64,000 nucleotides of DNA from Lishizhenia tianjinensis (GTDB taxonomy: Bacteria; Bacteroidota; Bacteroidia; Flavobacteriales_D; Crocinitomicaceae). Under the pieces are notes generated by a model, which saw only the letters and a program-made list of their open reading frames with translations, ran no database searches and was not told where the DNA came from. The DNA lies in the NCBI RefSeq assembly GCF_900116425.1, contig NZ_FPAS01000005.1:186001-250000 (forward strand), read 5' to 3'. This document shows, piece by piece, positions 16,531 through 25,062 of the stretch (its first letter is position 1; every line of letters begins with the position of its first letter). The translations under genes were made by a program, and so were the position numbers.

Positions 16531-17697
16531 ATGAAAAAATTAATGATTTTAAGTCTTGTGCTAATTTCTCAATGTGGAATACTGCACGCACAAGCAACGA
16601 AGGCAGAAGAAATTTATTCGTTTACACGCGTAATCAATTCTTACAAGTGGTATGTTACCCAACACGAGCTTTGGGCCAAGGAAGTTAAGAAGGATAAGAA
16701 AGATGAAGAGGCGTGGACCAATTATTATGCAGCCACGCGCTATGCGGGTCGTAGAGCGGAGACTGAAGAAATAAGGTTGGAGTGGGTAGAAAAAGAGGAA
16801 GATGTACTGGCTCAAGTGGCCAAGAACATCCCCAATACCTTTGCTTATTATTACATTATGTCATGGGCGAAACCCGTCTATGCAGCGCAAAACCCAGAGG
16901 AGAGAAAAGAGTTTATCGATAACGTACTTAAGGCTCATCAAATCCAACCAGAAAACAGTGAGGTGTATCCCGAACTCATGAACATTTATGAAGTCTATGC
17001 ATATAACCCAACGCAATTAGAGGAGATTTCTAAGTTGTGGAAGAAAAGCGCTCACTTTACTCCGGCCACTTTTTTACTCGCACATAATATGTTGAATGGA
17101 GCACAAAAAGATGCCATTATTTTAACGGCTGGAGATAACGATACCTATCCTTTATGGGTGGCGCAACACGCCGATAATGTGAGAAAAGATTTGACCGTAC
17201 TCAATGTGTATTTAGCACAAATAGAGAGTTACCGTAAACGAATTTTCAAAAAATTAAATATTCCAGAACTGGTAGGAGAAAACAAATCTTTCGAGGAGAT
17301 TATCCAACATATCATTGAGCATAAAGGACAGAAAACATTGTATTTTACCTCAAGGAGTTTATTCAATGATCAAGAGGATTTACTCGAACAAGTTTACAAT
17401 GTAGGATTGCTTTACCAGTACAGTGAAGAAGAACTCGATAATGTTTCCATCCTTGTGCACAATTTCGAAGAGGTATTTTACACGGATTTATTGATGCATA
17501 ATTATTATACAAGCGAATGGGAAGATTTGGACTTGAGAATGAATAACATGTACGTTCCGGGTTTAGTGCACCTCTATAAGTATTATCAACTCATCAATAA
17601 AACAGAAAAAGCAGAGGAAACCTTTAAGGTTATTCAGCGCTTAGCGCAACATTTCGACTACTACGAATCGGTGAAAAAACAGTTGGGCATTGAGTAA
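16531..17697 (+). CDS. Secreted protein of unknown function with DUF2723-like GDNDTYPLW motif
   Basis: A 388-residue protein with a signal peptide cleaved before Gln21 (GILHA/Q). Residues 25-180 are rich in Trp, Tyr and helices and look like TPR-type solenoid. Residues 201-209, GDNDTYPLW, followed by VRKDLTVLNVYLAQ, match the motif seen in the C-terminal part of Bacteroidota DUF2723 proteins (O-mannosyltransferase-like membrane proteins), but this protein lacks their membrane region. The motif suggests a shared ligand-binding or structural role; the function is unknown. Its stop codon overlaps the start of the sigma factor gene by 8 bp, so the two are translationally linked, and it could feed the envelope signal read by that sigma pathway. 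Confidence 0.75.
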   Translation: MKKLMILSLVLISQCGILHAQATKAEEIYSFTRVINSYKWYVTQHELWAKEVKKDKKDEEAWTNYYAATRYAGRRAETEEIRLEWVEKEEDVLAQVAKNIPNTFAYYYIMSWAKPVYAAQNPEERKEFIDNVLKAHQIQPENSEVYPELMNIYEVYAYNPTQLEEISKLWKKSAHFTPATFLLAHNMLNGAQKDAIILTAGDNDTYPLWVAQHADNVRKDLTVLNVYLAQIESYRKRIFKKLNIPELVGENKSFEEIIQHIIEHKGQKTLYFTSRSLFNDQEDLLEQVYNVGLLYQYSEEELDNVSILVHNFEEVFYTDLLMHNYYTSEWEDLDLRMNNMYVPGLVHLYKYYQLINKTEKAEETFKVIQRLAQHFDYYESVKKQLGIE

Positions 17698-18250
17698 GTA
17701 TAAGAACGTTAAAGATGAAGAGCTGATGCATCGCCTTACCCAAGGGGATGAATCGGCATTTAATGAACTTTATGAGCGTTATGCACAACGCATTTTGTTG
17801 TTCATGTACAAAATGTTGAAGCAAGATGAGGCCAGAGCTCAAGACTTTACGCAGGATGTTTTTTTGAAAGTAGTGGAAGCTGCAGAAAGTTTTGATCGCT
17901 CAAAGAATTTTAAAACTTGGGTGTTTACCATAGCGGCTAATTTGTGCAAAAATCACTTTCGAAAAAATGGCGGTGATGTACGTGAATTTTCATCTTCAAC
18001 GCAAATCACAAACAATGGAGGTGTAGAAAAGCTGGAGTTAGAGGTAAAACAAAAGGCTTTGCAACAAGAAATCGCTGCTTTACCCTCACCCTTCAGAGAA
18101 ACTTTTTTGCTGCGCTATCATGAAGAGATGAAGGTGAAGGAAATAGCCAACATTCAAAAAATACCTGAAGGAACGGTGAAGTCACGCCTCAACAAAGCCA
18201 CACAAATACTCGCCGAAAAAATGCGCGCGTATGCACAAGTTCAATATTAA
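17690..18250 (+). CDS. ECF-type RNA polymerase sigma factor (TTG start)
   Basis: A 186-residue sigma-70 family ECF factor. Region 2 (DESAFNELYERYAQRI, then DFTQDVFLKV) and region 4 (LPSPFRETFLLRYHEEMKVKEIA, with helix-turn-helix EGTVKSRLNKA) are present. The start is TTG at 17690, inside the end of the preceding gene. The next in-frame ATG (codon 13) would remove the beginning of region 2, so TTG is preferred. It directs core polymerase to a stress or envelope regulon, probably held by the product of the next gene. Confidence 0.92.
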   Translation: MSKYKNVKDEELMHRLTQGDESAFNELYERYAQRILLFMYKMLKQDEARAQDFTQDVFLKVVEAAESFDRSKNFKTWVFTIAANLCKNHFRKNGGDVREFSSSTQITNNGGVEKLELEVKQKALQQEIAALPSPFRETFLLRYHEEMKVKEIANIQKIPEGTVKSRLNKATQILAEKMRAYAQVQY

Positions 18251-18261
18251 AAAAAGAAATC

Positions 18262-18882
18262 ATGGATATCCTTAATTTATTAGAAACAAAAAACTTTGAA
18301 GATCTAAATACAGCGGAAGTAAACTTTGTGTGCCAACAAATGTCTGCCGATGAATACAAACAACAGCGTGAAATTATTGTAATGACGCAAGGTCTTTTTG
18401 CGGAAGATATATCTCAGCCGACTATTGTTCCTTTGCCCCCAAATAAAGCCTTAGCAGCACTAAAGAACAAAAAGAAATCGGGAATTTTACTTCTGTTTCA
18501 AAGCAAAATTTCTCTGTGGAAAGCGGCAGCAGTATTTGTTGCCCTGTTGGGTACTTACCATTATTTCATACAAAATTCAAGCACAACGAAAGCCCCCGTA
18601 TATATCACTGAATATGTAGAAAAAGAAGTCGTGGTGCCCGCAGATCCGGATACAGTAATTAAAGAAGTGGTGGTAGAGGTGCAAAAAGAAAAGTTGGCAA
18701 GCACCGAAACTTCTTCTCAACCCTATAAAGTAGGAGAACTTCACCAAATATCTCCCCTGCGTTTAAACATAGAAGAAATGGCTATGCTCAATAACCTAGA
18801 AGCTGAAATTCTAGAAATGAAGCAAAAAGATGGGGTTAGGGTGAGTGAGGACAGCATAACCCGTAAAGTTTTGGGGATATAA
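18262..18882 (+). CDS. Putative anti-sigma factor, single-pass membrane protein
   Basis: A 206-residue protein encoded 11 bp after the ECF sigma gene. It has a cytoplasmic N-terminal part (about 1-85), one transmembrane helix at about 90-108 (LWKAAAVFVALLGTYHYFI), and an extracytoplasmic tail with a charged Val/Glu-rich stretch (YVEKEVVVPADPDTV). Position and topology are those of an anti-sigma factor. No zinc-binding HxxxCxxC (ZAS) motif is visible, so the family is not identified from sequence. Confidence 0.65.
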   Translation: MDILNLLETKNFEDLNTAEVNFVCQQMSADEYKQQREIIVMTQGLFAEDISQPTIVPLPPNKALAALKNKKKSGILLLFQSKISLWKAAAVFVALLGTYHYFIQNSSTTKAPVYITEYVEKEVVVPADPDTVIKEVVVEVQKEKLASTETSSQPYKVGELHQISPLRLNIEEMAMLNNLEAEILEMKQKDGVRVSEDSITRKVLGI

Positions 18883-18908
18883 AAAAACCGTCTAGAAACT
18901 AGACGGTT
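18881..18908 (-). terminator. Terminator, minus strand, overlapping the anti-sigma stop codon
   Basis: AACCGTCTAG pairs with CTAGACGGTT. A T run follows on the minus strand only, so it best serves the minus-strand gene ending at 18941. It overlaps the TAA stop of the plus-strand gene. Confidence 0.7.
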
Positions 18909-18940
18909 AAATTGTGCTAATTAAACGATATGAAACCTTT

Positions 18941-19141
18941 CTACCCTTTCTTCCTCATCAAATGGTAGAAAATATAAATGATGGCCACGAATAAAATGAG
19001 GTAAATGTAATTACTCCATTCTACTGTTTCCGCAAGGTCAGAAGGTATAGACAAGCTATCAACCGATGCCCAATGAAATTGAGCATTACCCTTAACGGTA
19101 GAAATACTGTCGCTATCTATCTGGCCTTCCCATTTATACAT
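18941..19141 (-). CDS. Small membrane protein of unknown function, 66 residues
   Basis: The 66-residue frame has a soluble Ser/Asp-rich N-terminal part and a C-terminal transmembrane helix (YIYLILFVAIIYIFYHL) ending in RKKG, a tail-anchor or single-span topology. A minus-strand terminator follows 33 bp downstream, and the HAD gene lies 66 bp upstream on the same strand, so it may be the last gene of a diacylglycerol kinase-HAD-small protein transcript. I do not recognise the family. Conservation would decide whether it is real. Confidence 0.5.
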   Translation of the reverse strand: MYKWEGQIDSDSISTVKGNAQFHWASVDSLSIPSDLAETVEWSNYIYLILFVAIIYIFYHLMRKKG

Positions 19142-19207
19142 ACTTCAATTTACGGAGAAGTACTTGTGTTTAAGAAATTGCTTAGACTAATTGAACAAAA
19201 TATTCGA

Positions 19208-19828
19208 TTAACGTAAGAAATCTAAACGTTCAATAGTTTCGCCATTGGTTAAATGATACCCCATGAGTCCTGCCTCTTTAGCTCCCTCAACGTGTTGGAT
19301 GGAATCATCTATAAATAAAGTAGTTGCAGGGTTGAGTTGATGAACCTCACAGAGGTGCAAGAAGGTATCCACATCAGGTTTGCGTTTACCCAATTCATTT
19401 GAGTAATAAGTCGTATCGAAATAATCTTCTAAGTTCTTTAAACCGTGTTGTTGATGTATGATGGCATGAAAAGCATCTACGTGAATTTCATTGGTATTAC
19501 TCAATAAAAAGGTAGTATACTTTTCTTTTAAGGCTGCCAAAAGATCCAAACGTTCTTGTGGCAAATCCAACAACATCGCATTCCAAGCTTTCACCACTAA
19601 GTTAGGAGAGGTTCCAGCCGGTAAAAAGTCTAACATCTTATTGATAAAATGCTGGGAAGAAATTTGCCCAGTTTCCAGTTTATCAAAAATATCTGTTTGT
19701 TTTGCTTGAGAGTAAATAACATCAAAATCATCTATCCCTAAACGCTCAAATGCTTCTTTGGTTAGGTTGTAATCTATATTTAAAATTACTCCTCCTAAAT
19801 CAAAAATAATGGCATCAAAACCTTTCAT
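19208..19828 (-). CDS. HAD-superfamily phosphatase (YihX-like)
   Basis: A 206-residue HAD hydrolase. Motif I is IIFDLGGVILNID near residues 6-18, motif II LLSNTNEIH near 109, the motif III lysine is in GKRKPD near 150, and motif IV is LFIDDS near 171. A helical cap lies between motifs I and II. This resembles the YihX/GS1-like sugar-phosphate phosphatases; the substrate is not predictable. It starts 21 bp after the diacylglycerol kinase stop codon on the same strand. Confidence 0.88.
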   Translation of the reverse strand: MKGFDAIIFDLGGVILNIDYNLTKEAFERLGIDDFDVIYSQAKQTDIFDKLETGQISSQHFINKMLDFLPAGTSPNLVVKAWNAMLLDLPQERLDLLAALKEKYTTFLLSNTNEIHVDAFHAIIHQQHGLKNLEDYFDTTYYSNELGKRKPDVDTFLHLCEVHQLNPATTLFIDDSIQHVEGAKEAGLMGYHLTNGETIERLDFLR

Positions 19829-19849
19829 CTTTTTTATTTCTAAGTTGTT

Positions 19850-20230
19850 TTATGGCTCAAATGTAGTGCATAATTCTAGGATATAGGGTATAAAAATGAG
19901 CGCGGCAATAACTAAACTAAAAATTGCAGCAACCAAAACCGCACCAGCGGCAACATCCTTTATCCAGGCTATTTCTGCGTTTTGATTGGGTTCTATTTTA
20001 TCGCAAATCTTCTCTAAAGCACTGTTGAGCATCTCTAATGAAAATACGAGGGCAGAACACAAGAGCACCATGCACCACTCCAATCGGGTTATGTTAAAAG
20101 CAAGGGATGCCACAACAAGCAAAAGGAAGAGAAAAAGATGAATTTTGAAATTCTTTTCTGTTGAAAGCATTTTCCTGATGCCCCTAAAACCGTATTTAAA
20201 TCCTATGTTCATACTTCTTCTTTGGGTCAA
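19850..20230 (-). CDS. dgkA: Diacylglycerol (or undecaprenol) kinase, DgkA family
   Basis: A 126-residue integral membrane kinase with three transmembrane helices (about 33-50, 52-70 and 93-115). It carries the family motif LEMLNSALEKICDKI followed by IKDVAAGAVLVAAI. Relatives phosphorylate diacylglycerol or undecaprenol with ATP at the inner membrane to recycle lipid carriers. The start at 20230 gives a short basic N-terminus; an internal Met six codons later is possible. It is divergent from the 20327 gene. Confidence 0.87.
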   Translation of the reverse strand: MTQRRSMNIGFKYGFRGIRKMLSTEKNFKIHLFLFLLLVVASLAFNITRLEWCMVLLCSALVFSLEMLNSALEKICDKIEPNQNAEIAWIKDVAAGAVLVAAIFSLVIAALIFIPYILELCTTFEP

Positions 20231-20326
20231 AATAGGTAATTATTTATTAATACAATTTAATGCAGGATTAATTGTGGTTTAACCCCTAAAATAAAGGAAG
20301 TAGAGACCTTTGTAAAAAATAAACGC

Positions 20327-21034
20327 ATGAAACTCTTCTTAGGACTTACCAGTGTTTTAGTGATATGTGTGATGCTCATGTCCTTGGATAAGCCCAAAGC
20401 TACACCTGTTGTAAAAAAGGTGGAGACGGAACGCAACACGGTATTGGATAGATTGGTTGAACTGGGTTCTAAATGTTTGTATTTAGAGAATAAATGGGAG
20501 GATTTGGAGACGGAAGAAAAGTTCAACAGACTCCAAGAAGCTAATGCCTTATTTGGAGAGTTTGAATACTTACAACTTTTCATCAAGTCCAAAACGCATG
20601 TACACAACGATGCAAAGAGTTTACATAATTATGCCTTGGCGGCCTATGCGAAGGATGAACAATTCTTACATGTAAAAGCCTTACGTAAAACTTTAGATGA
20701 AATGTACAAGGAGTTGGTGAAGCTTCATTTTAATGATGCCCAACTTTTTGAAGCCCTCAACTTGGTAACCTTCCAGCTAGACACATGGAATACCCACAGA
20801 AAATCAGCGGTGTTAAAAGGCATTACAAAAGCGATGGAACCTTTCAAAGAAGAAGCGAAAATGGAAGAGGAAAGTATGTTGTTTGAACAATTGGAAAACC
20901 TTTGCTCTACTGCTGAATTGGTGAAAAGCAAAGATGTGGAAGGCTTGTATATTTTAAGCTTGAAATCGGCCCTTCATGAGATAGAATATTTTGTAAAAAA
21001 TAGAGAATTAGACGAAACGAATTACAAGGTTTAA
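20327..21034 (+). CDS. Uncharacterised helical membrane-anchored protein
   Basis: A 235-residue protein. An N-terminal hydrophobic segment at about 2-18 may be an anchor or an uncleaved signal, and the rest is predicted almost entirely alpha-helical and acidic/basic mixed, without recognisable motifs. It contains two cysteines (LGSKCLYLE near residue 50, LENLCSTAE near residue 190). It lies 2 bp before a CDF transporter gene and about 700 bp before a histidine kinase gene, so the three probably form one transcript. A metal-sensing or accessory role is a contextual guess. Confidence 0.65.
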   Translation: MKLFLGLTSVLVICVMLMSLDKPKATPVVKKVETERNTVLDRLVELGSKCLYLENKWEDLETEEKFNRLQEANALFGEFEYLQLFIKSKTHVHNDAKSLHNYALAAYAKDEQFLHVKALRKTLDEMYKELVKLHFNDAQLFEALNLVTFQLDTWNTHRKSAVLKGITKAMEPFKEEAKMEEESMLFEQLENLCSTAELVKSKDVEGLYILSLKSALHEIEYFVKNRELDETNYKV

Positions 21035-21036
21035 AA

Positions 21037-21675
21037 ATGGAAACACAAACATTAACCCAAGAGAAATCAAAAAAGATAATTTCTAAAAAATCGGCTTTAC
21101 TACTGAGTATTTGCATAACACTTGCTGCTATGGTGGTAGAGTTTGTTTACGGTGTACTTTTAAATAGTGTTATGCTGAAGAGTGATGCCATTCACATGTT
21201 GTCTCATGCTTTGGCACTTTTTATTGCCTTGTTTGCACTCATGTACACCAAGAATCTGTCCGAAGAAAAAGCCAAGAAAGTGGAGGCGCTCTCTGCTTTT
21301 ACCAACGCATTGTTAATCTTTGGTTTTGTGCTATGGATAGTTATTGATGCTGGAATCAAATTCACGCATTTGGAAGAAATGGAAACATCACAACTCCTTT
21401 GGGTGGCTGTGTTTGGTTTGGGAGTTAACCTTTTAACAGCGCTTATTTTGGCTTTAGGGGGGATAGAAGATTTGAACACGAAGGGTGCTTTCCTGCACCT
21501 CTTGGCAGATACTTTCTCATCTGTGGCTATAATACTCGGTGCTTATTTAACAGAATATTTTCAATGGTATTGGTTAGATCCTGTGTTGTCTTTGGTGATA
21601 GCTTTTGTTGTTGCAAAATGGGGAGTGGGTCTAATCAAGGAATCTACTAAAGTGTTGTTGACCGAAAAAGAGTAG
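21037..21675 (+). CDS. Cation diffusion facilitator-type transporter, short form
   Basis: A 212-residue CDF transporter with six transmembrane helices and no C-terminal cytoplasmic metallochaperone-like domain. The TM2 motif reads DAIHMLSHALAL (His53, His57), where the canonical form is DAGHMLSD with an HxxxD pair. TM5 has HLLADTF with His154 and Asp158. The family exports Zn2+, Co2+, Mn2+ or Fe2+ by proton exchange; the changed TM2 ligand may alter metal choice. The ATG follows the upstream stop by 2 bp. Confidence 0.85.
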   Translation: METQTLTQEKSKKIISKKSALLLSICITLAAMVVEFVYGVLLNSVMLKSDAIHMLSHALALFIALFALMYTKNLSEEKAKKVEALSAFTNALLIFGFVLWIVIDAGIKFTHLEEMETSQLLWVAVFGLGVNLLTALILALGGIEDLNTKGAFLHLLADTFSSVAIILGAYLTEYFQWYWLDPVLSLVIAFVVAKWGVGLIKESTKVLLTEKE

Positions 21676-21737
21676 TCCGTCCATCCATAGTCGCATTTGT
21701 TCTAGAATAATTACATTTAGAATTCGTTACAGAACAA

Positions 21738-23294
21738 ATGAATTTATACTCAAATAAGCAAAAGTGGAAGATCGTATTAATGGTGGTAGCCCTCTGTTTA
21801 GTTGGTGCTTCACTTTTTGTGTCTAACCGCATTGTAGGAAAAGTTGCCAAACGTGAACGCGAAAGAGTAACCCAATGGGCCGATGCCATTAAGAAAAGAG
21901 CTGAATTGGTGAAATTAACCAATCGTTCTTTTGATGAATTGCGTACCAAAGAACGCAGTGAAATGGAGTTGTGGATAGAAGCAACGAAAGAGGTGAGTCA
22001 GAATACAGATTTTGGAAGTACAAAGTCTTATGATTTACCCTTGCGTATCATCAATGCCAACAATAAAATTCCTGTAATTGTATTGGATCAAAAAAAGAGA
22101 TACAGTCAATCTAGAAATGTATCCTTAAGCAAGGAGCGTTTAGCCGAAGTTTTTCCAGACTTATCCAAAGAGGCTTTAAAGAAGAAGTACGAAGACTCCA
22201 TGGTGAGCTTGGCCTTAAGCTGGCAGAAAATTAACCCGAGCTTTACGGTAGAAATCTATACGGATTTGTACATGACCTATTACTTTAACGAGAGTTTAAA
22301 CATTACCCGACTTCAAAACGAAAGGGATTCTTTGATACGTTCTTTTAACGAAGAGTTGATAGATAATACAAGTTTTGTTCCTGTAGTTTTGGTAAATGGA
22401 AGTAAAGACAGCATCATAGCGCACAATTTAAAGGCCGAAGATATGGAGGCTTTTGATTTGAAATCTGGATGGAAACCCGAGACTTTTGGGAACGCGCCCA
22501 TAGAAATATCCTTTGCCGAAGACGAAGTGAACTATGTTTTTTATGATGATTCGCAAGAGTTAAAGCAGTTACAGTATTTTCCGTATATACAGTTCTTAAT
22601 TATAGGTCTCTTTATTTTCATAGGTTACCTCATCTTTTCAACTTTTAGAAAAGCAGAACAAAACCAAGTATGGGCGGGTATGGCCAAAGAAACGGCCCAC
22701 CAATTAGGTACACCTTTATCCTCTTTGATGGCATGGATTCAACTCTTAGAAACCATGGATGTTGATCCATCTATTCCTCAAGAAATGAATAAAGATATTA
22801 ACCGACTTACGCAGGTTACCGATAGGTTCTCTAAAATAGGTTCTGGTGCTAAACTCGAGGAAGGTGATATTGTTGCTACCGTAGAGAATATGGTGAATTA
22901 TTTGAGGTCTAGAATTAGCAACAAGGTTAAGGTGGAGTTTGAAAGTAGTGAACCCTCCATTTTAATTGCCCACAATGTTTCTTTGTTTGAATGGGTGGTG
23001 GAAAACATTTGTAAGAATGCTGTAGACGCCATGGAAGGACGTGGGGAGCTTCATATCAATGTCTTCCAAGAAAAAGGAAAAGTGAACATTGATATTAGTG
23101 ATACAGGTAAAGGAATGACCTCGAAGGAACAACGCATAGTTTTTCAACCTGGATTTACCACGAAGAAAAGAGGTTGGGGACTCGGTTTGAGTTTGGTAAA
23201 ACGCATCGTGCAAGATTACCACAAAGGTCGGGTGTATGTGCTGAAGTCGGAAGTAGGTGTAGGTACAACCTTTAGAATAAGTTTAAACATATGA
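21738..23294 (+). CDS. Membrane sensor histidine kinase (orphan)
   Basis: A 518-residue kinase. It has TM1 at about 11-28, a large periplasmic sensor region to about 283, TM2 at about 284-302, a HisKA-type dimerisation segment with phosphorylatable His321 (ETAHQLGTPLSSL), and an ATPase domain with the N box (ENICKNAVDAM), DTGKGM and the WGLGLSLVKRIV G2 box. The AHQLGTPLSSLMAWI form of the H box is common in Bacteroidota kinases. No response regulator lies in the same operon. The start is 62 bp after the CDF gene, so co-transcription is likely and a metal-related signal is possible. Confidence 0.92.
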   Translation: MNLYSNKQKWKIVLMVVALCLVGASLFVSNRIVGKVAKRERERVTQWADAIKKRAELVKLTNRSFDELRTKERSEMELWIEATKEVSQNTDFGSTKSYDLPLRIINANNKIPVIVLDQKKRYSQSRNVSLSKERLAEVFPDLSKEALKKKYEDSMVSLALSWQKINPSFTVEIYTDLYMTYYFNESLNITRLQNERDSLIRSFNEELIDNTSFVPVVLVNGSKDSIIAHNLKAEDMEAFDLKSGWKPETFGNAPIEISFAEDEVNYVFYDDSQELKQLQYFPYIQFLIIGLFIFIGYLIFSTFRKAEQNQVWAGMAKETAHQLGTPLSSLMAWIQLLETMDVDPSIPQEMNKDINRLTQVTDRFSKIGSGAKLEEGDIVATVENMVNYLRSRISNKVKVEFESSEPSILIAHNVSLFEWVVENICKNAVDAMEGRGELHINVFQEKGKVNIDISDTGKGMTSKEQRIVFQPGFTTKKRGWGLGLSLVKRIVQDYHKGRVYVLKSEVGVGTTFRISLNI

Positions 23295-23327
23295 AAAAAG
23301 GAGGTCAATACAACGACCTCCTTTTTT
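23295..23327. terminator. Bidirectional terminator between the kinase and the outer membrane protein gene
   Basis: AAAAAAGGAGGTC pairs with GACCTCCTTTTTT around an 8-nt loop, with T runs on both strands. Confidence 0.85.
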
Positions 23328-23349
23328 ATGTATGATTAATTAACCTTGC

Positions 23350-25062
23350 CTAAAATCTGAATGTAAAACCACCCAATACTTGGAAGCCTTGTACGGGATA
23401 GTTGTACCATCTGTTGTAGCGTTGAGCCGCAAAATTATTGAAGTTTACGTAAGCAGAAAAACGCTTGTTGTACCTATATTCAAAGCCTAGGTTGGCATCA
23501 ACTATAGTACCTAAAGCAACACTGTAAACGCCGTCTTCAACTTTTACATCTTCTATTGTTTCGTCATAAACTAAAGCTCTTCTTCCAGCCTCAGCGCCTA
23601 CTGTTAGGTTCAATAAGAATTTGTCAAACAAGTTGTATTCTCCACGTAGAATAATCTCTAATTGAGGAAGATTCCATGCGTAAGGGTTGTTTCTTGCTTG
23701 GTAAGAATTGAAACGACCGATGGCATCCACTTTCAATTTTTCATTGTGTTGGTAACTCAAAGAAGCCTCCAATTTAGTGATGTTTATTGTATCGTAAATC
23801 ACCGCAAACTGTGTTTGAGCACTGTAAGTGGTATCGTTTACAAACAAAGCTTTGTTTCTGTTCGAAGAGAAAGATGCAGAAACATTAAAACCTATGCGTT
23901 TGCTTAAAGTTCCTTTGATACCAAAGTAAGCGTTCAAAGCTTGAGATTCATTATCTAAACGAATATTAGAGAGTATAAATTCGTTTTGATTACTTAAACT
24001 AGAATAAGTGTTTTGCTTTAATTGTCCGTTTAAACCAGCATAAGGAATAAACAAATCGTTGAGCATGCTGTATTTGGCTTCTAACACAGGGTAGAAGTGC
24101 GCTTTGGTTTTGTAATGACTGTCTATCGTTACATCAAAACCGGCAGTAGCTCTTAATTTTTTATCCTTGCTGTAGGTAGTAACTGTTGGCTTTAATTGGA
24201 AAATCAAATTCGAAGAAACGATACCTGTATCTAAAGGAGTATCTAGAGCGATAACTTTATTTTGTTCTCCGTATTGATAGTTGTTATACTTCACATTAAA
24301 AGCCGCATTAAACACTTCATTGTTGAGCTTGTATTTCCAATCTGATGTAATGGTAAAGTTGTTTTCTCTTGCTCTCCATTTAGAAATACTATCGGCATGT
24401 TTCTTATCAAAGAAGTTGTAATAGCTCACACCTAAAACATAATTCAACTCTGCAGAATCTTTTTTGTGTGATTCGTACACAGAATTAAATCCAATTTGCT
24501 GAAACCTGTTGGCAATGCTGTCTCTGTTGGCATTCGGATTTTGAAAACCATAGTGATGTAGACCTATGTTGTTGTAGTTTATTTGGCCGTACAAACTATA
24601 TTTTTTCTCGTTGATTTGTCCAAATACTGCAGCTTTTGTTCTATCGTATTGAGAAGGTGCGTAGTTAGACATATCATTGAAAGAGCTAAAGTGTCTGGCT
24701 TCAACTCCCCATACATGCTTGCGCGAACGCAGGGAATTGTAGTAAAGTTCTCCCAAAGTAATTAAATCGCTACCTATACCCACCTTTGCATAACCTCTGT
24801 ATAATTGATCCAATTTCGGGTTAATGTTAACGCGAGCAGGATTAATCTGATCCAAGGTAAAGCTGGTCTCATGCTTCAAAGAGAGTAAGGGATACTCTAT
24901 GGTTGGAGCAGGGATAATAGAGTCCTTTTTTACAGGTCTATCAGAAATACGGTAAGCCTTCTCAATAGGTCGTTGTCCTTTCGTAGTTAACTGTACGTCT
25001 TCTTGCGAAAAGACAAAACTTACTGAGAGGAGTGCTAGTGCTAATACGCTTATTTTATTCAT
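23350..25062 (-). CDS. Outer membrane beta-barrel protein (TonB-receptor-like)
   Basis: About 570 residues from the start at 25062 (an ATG at 25065 is equally possible). The signal peptide MNKISVLALALLSVSFVFS is cleaved before Gln. No plug domain is seen. From about residue 70 the sequence alternates aromatic and polar strands typical of a porin-like barrel and ends in FRF, a classic outer membrane C-terminal aromatic. Such proteins are often auto-named TonB-dependent receptor, but the plug is missing. It overlaps the end of the large TPR gene by 8 bp, so the two are translationally coupled and probably act together at the outer membrane. Confidence 0.82.
   Translation of the reverse strand: MNKISVLALALLSVSFVFSQEDVQLTTKGQRPIEKAYRISDRPVKKDSIIPAPTIEYPLLSLKHETSFTLDQINPARVNINPKLDQLYRGYAKVGIGSDLITLGELYYNSLRSRKHVWGVEARHFSSFNDMSNYAPSQYDRTKAAVFGQINEKKYSLYGQINYNNIGLHHYGFQNPNANRDSIANRFQQIGFNSVYESHKKDSAELNYVLGVSYYNFFDKKHADSISKWRARENNFTITSDWKYKLNNEVFNAAFNVKYNNYQYGEQNKVIALDTPLDTGIVSSNLIFQLKPTVTTYSKDKKLRATAGFDVTIDSHYKTKAHFYPVLEAKYSMLNDLFIPYAGLNGQLKQNTYSSLSNQNEFILSNIRLDNESQALNAYFGIKGTLSKRIGFNVSASFSSNRNKALFVNDTTYSAQTQFAVIYDTINITKLEASLSYQHNEKLKVDAIGRFNSYQARNNPYAWNLPQLEIILRGEYNLFDKFLLNLTVGAEAGRRALVYDETIEDVKVEDGVYSVALGTIVDANLGFEYRYNKRFSAYVNFNNFAAQRYNRWYNYPVQGFQVLGGFTFRF

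Noticed and set aside
16343-16534. 63-codon ORF starting inside tRNA-Asn
   Set aside because: It runs through the tRNA 3' half, its terminator and a T-rich stretch; no signal or family features.
20257-20607. 116-codon antisense ORF over the start of the 20327 gene
   Set aside because: It opposes a better frame that is tightly packed with the CDF and kinase genes, and is Ser/Phe-rich without features.
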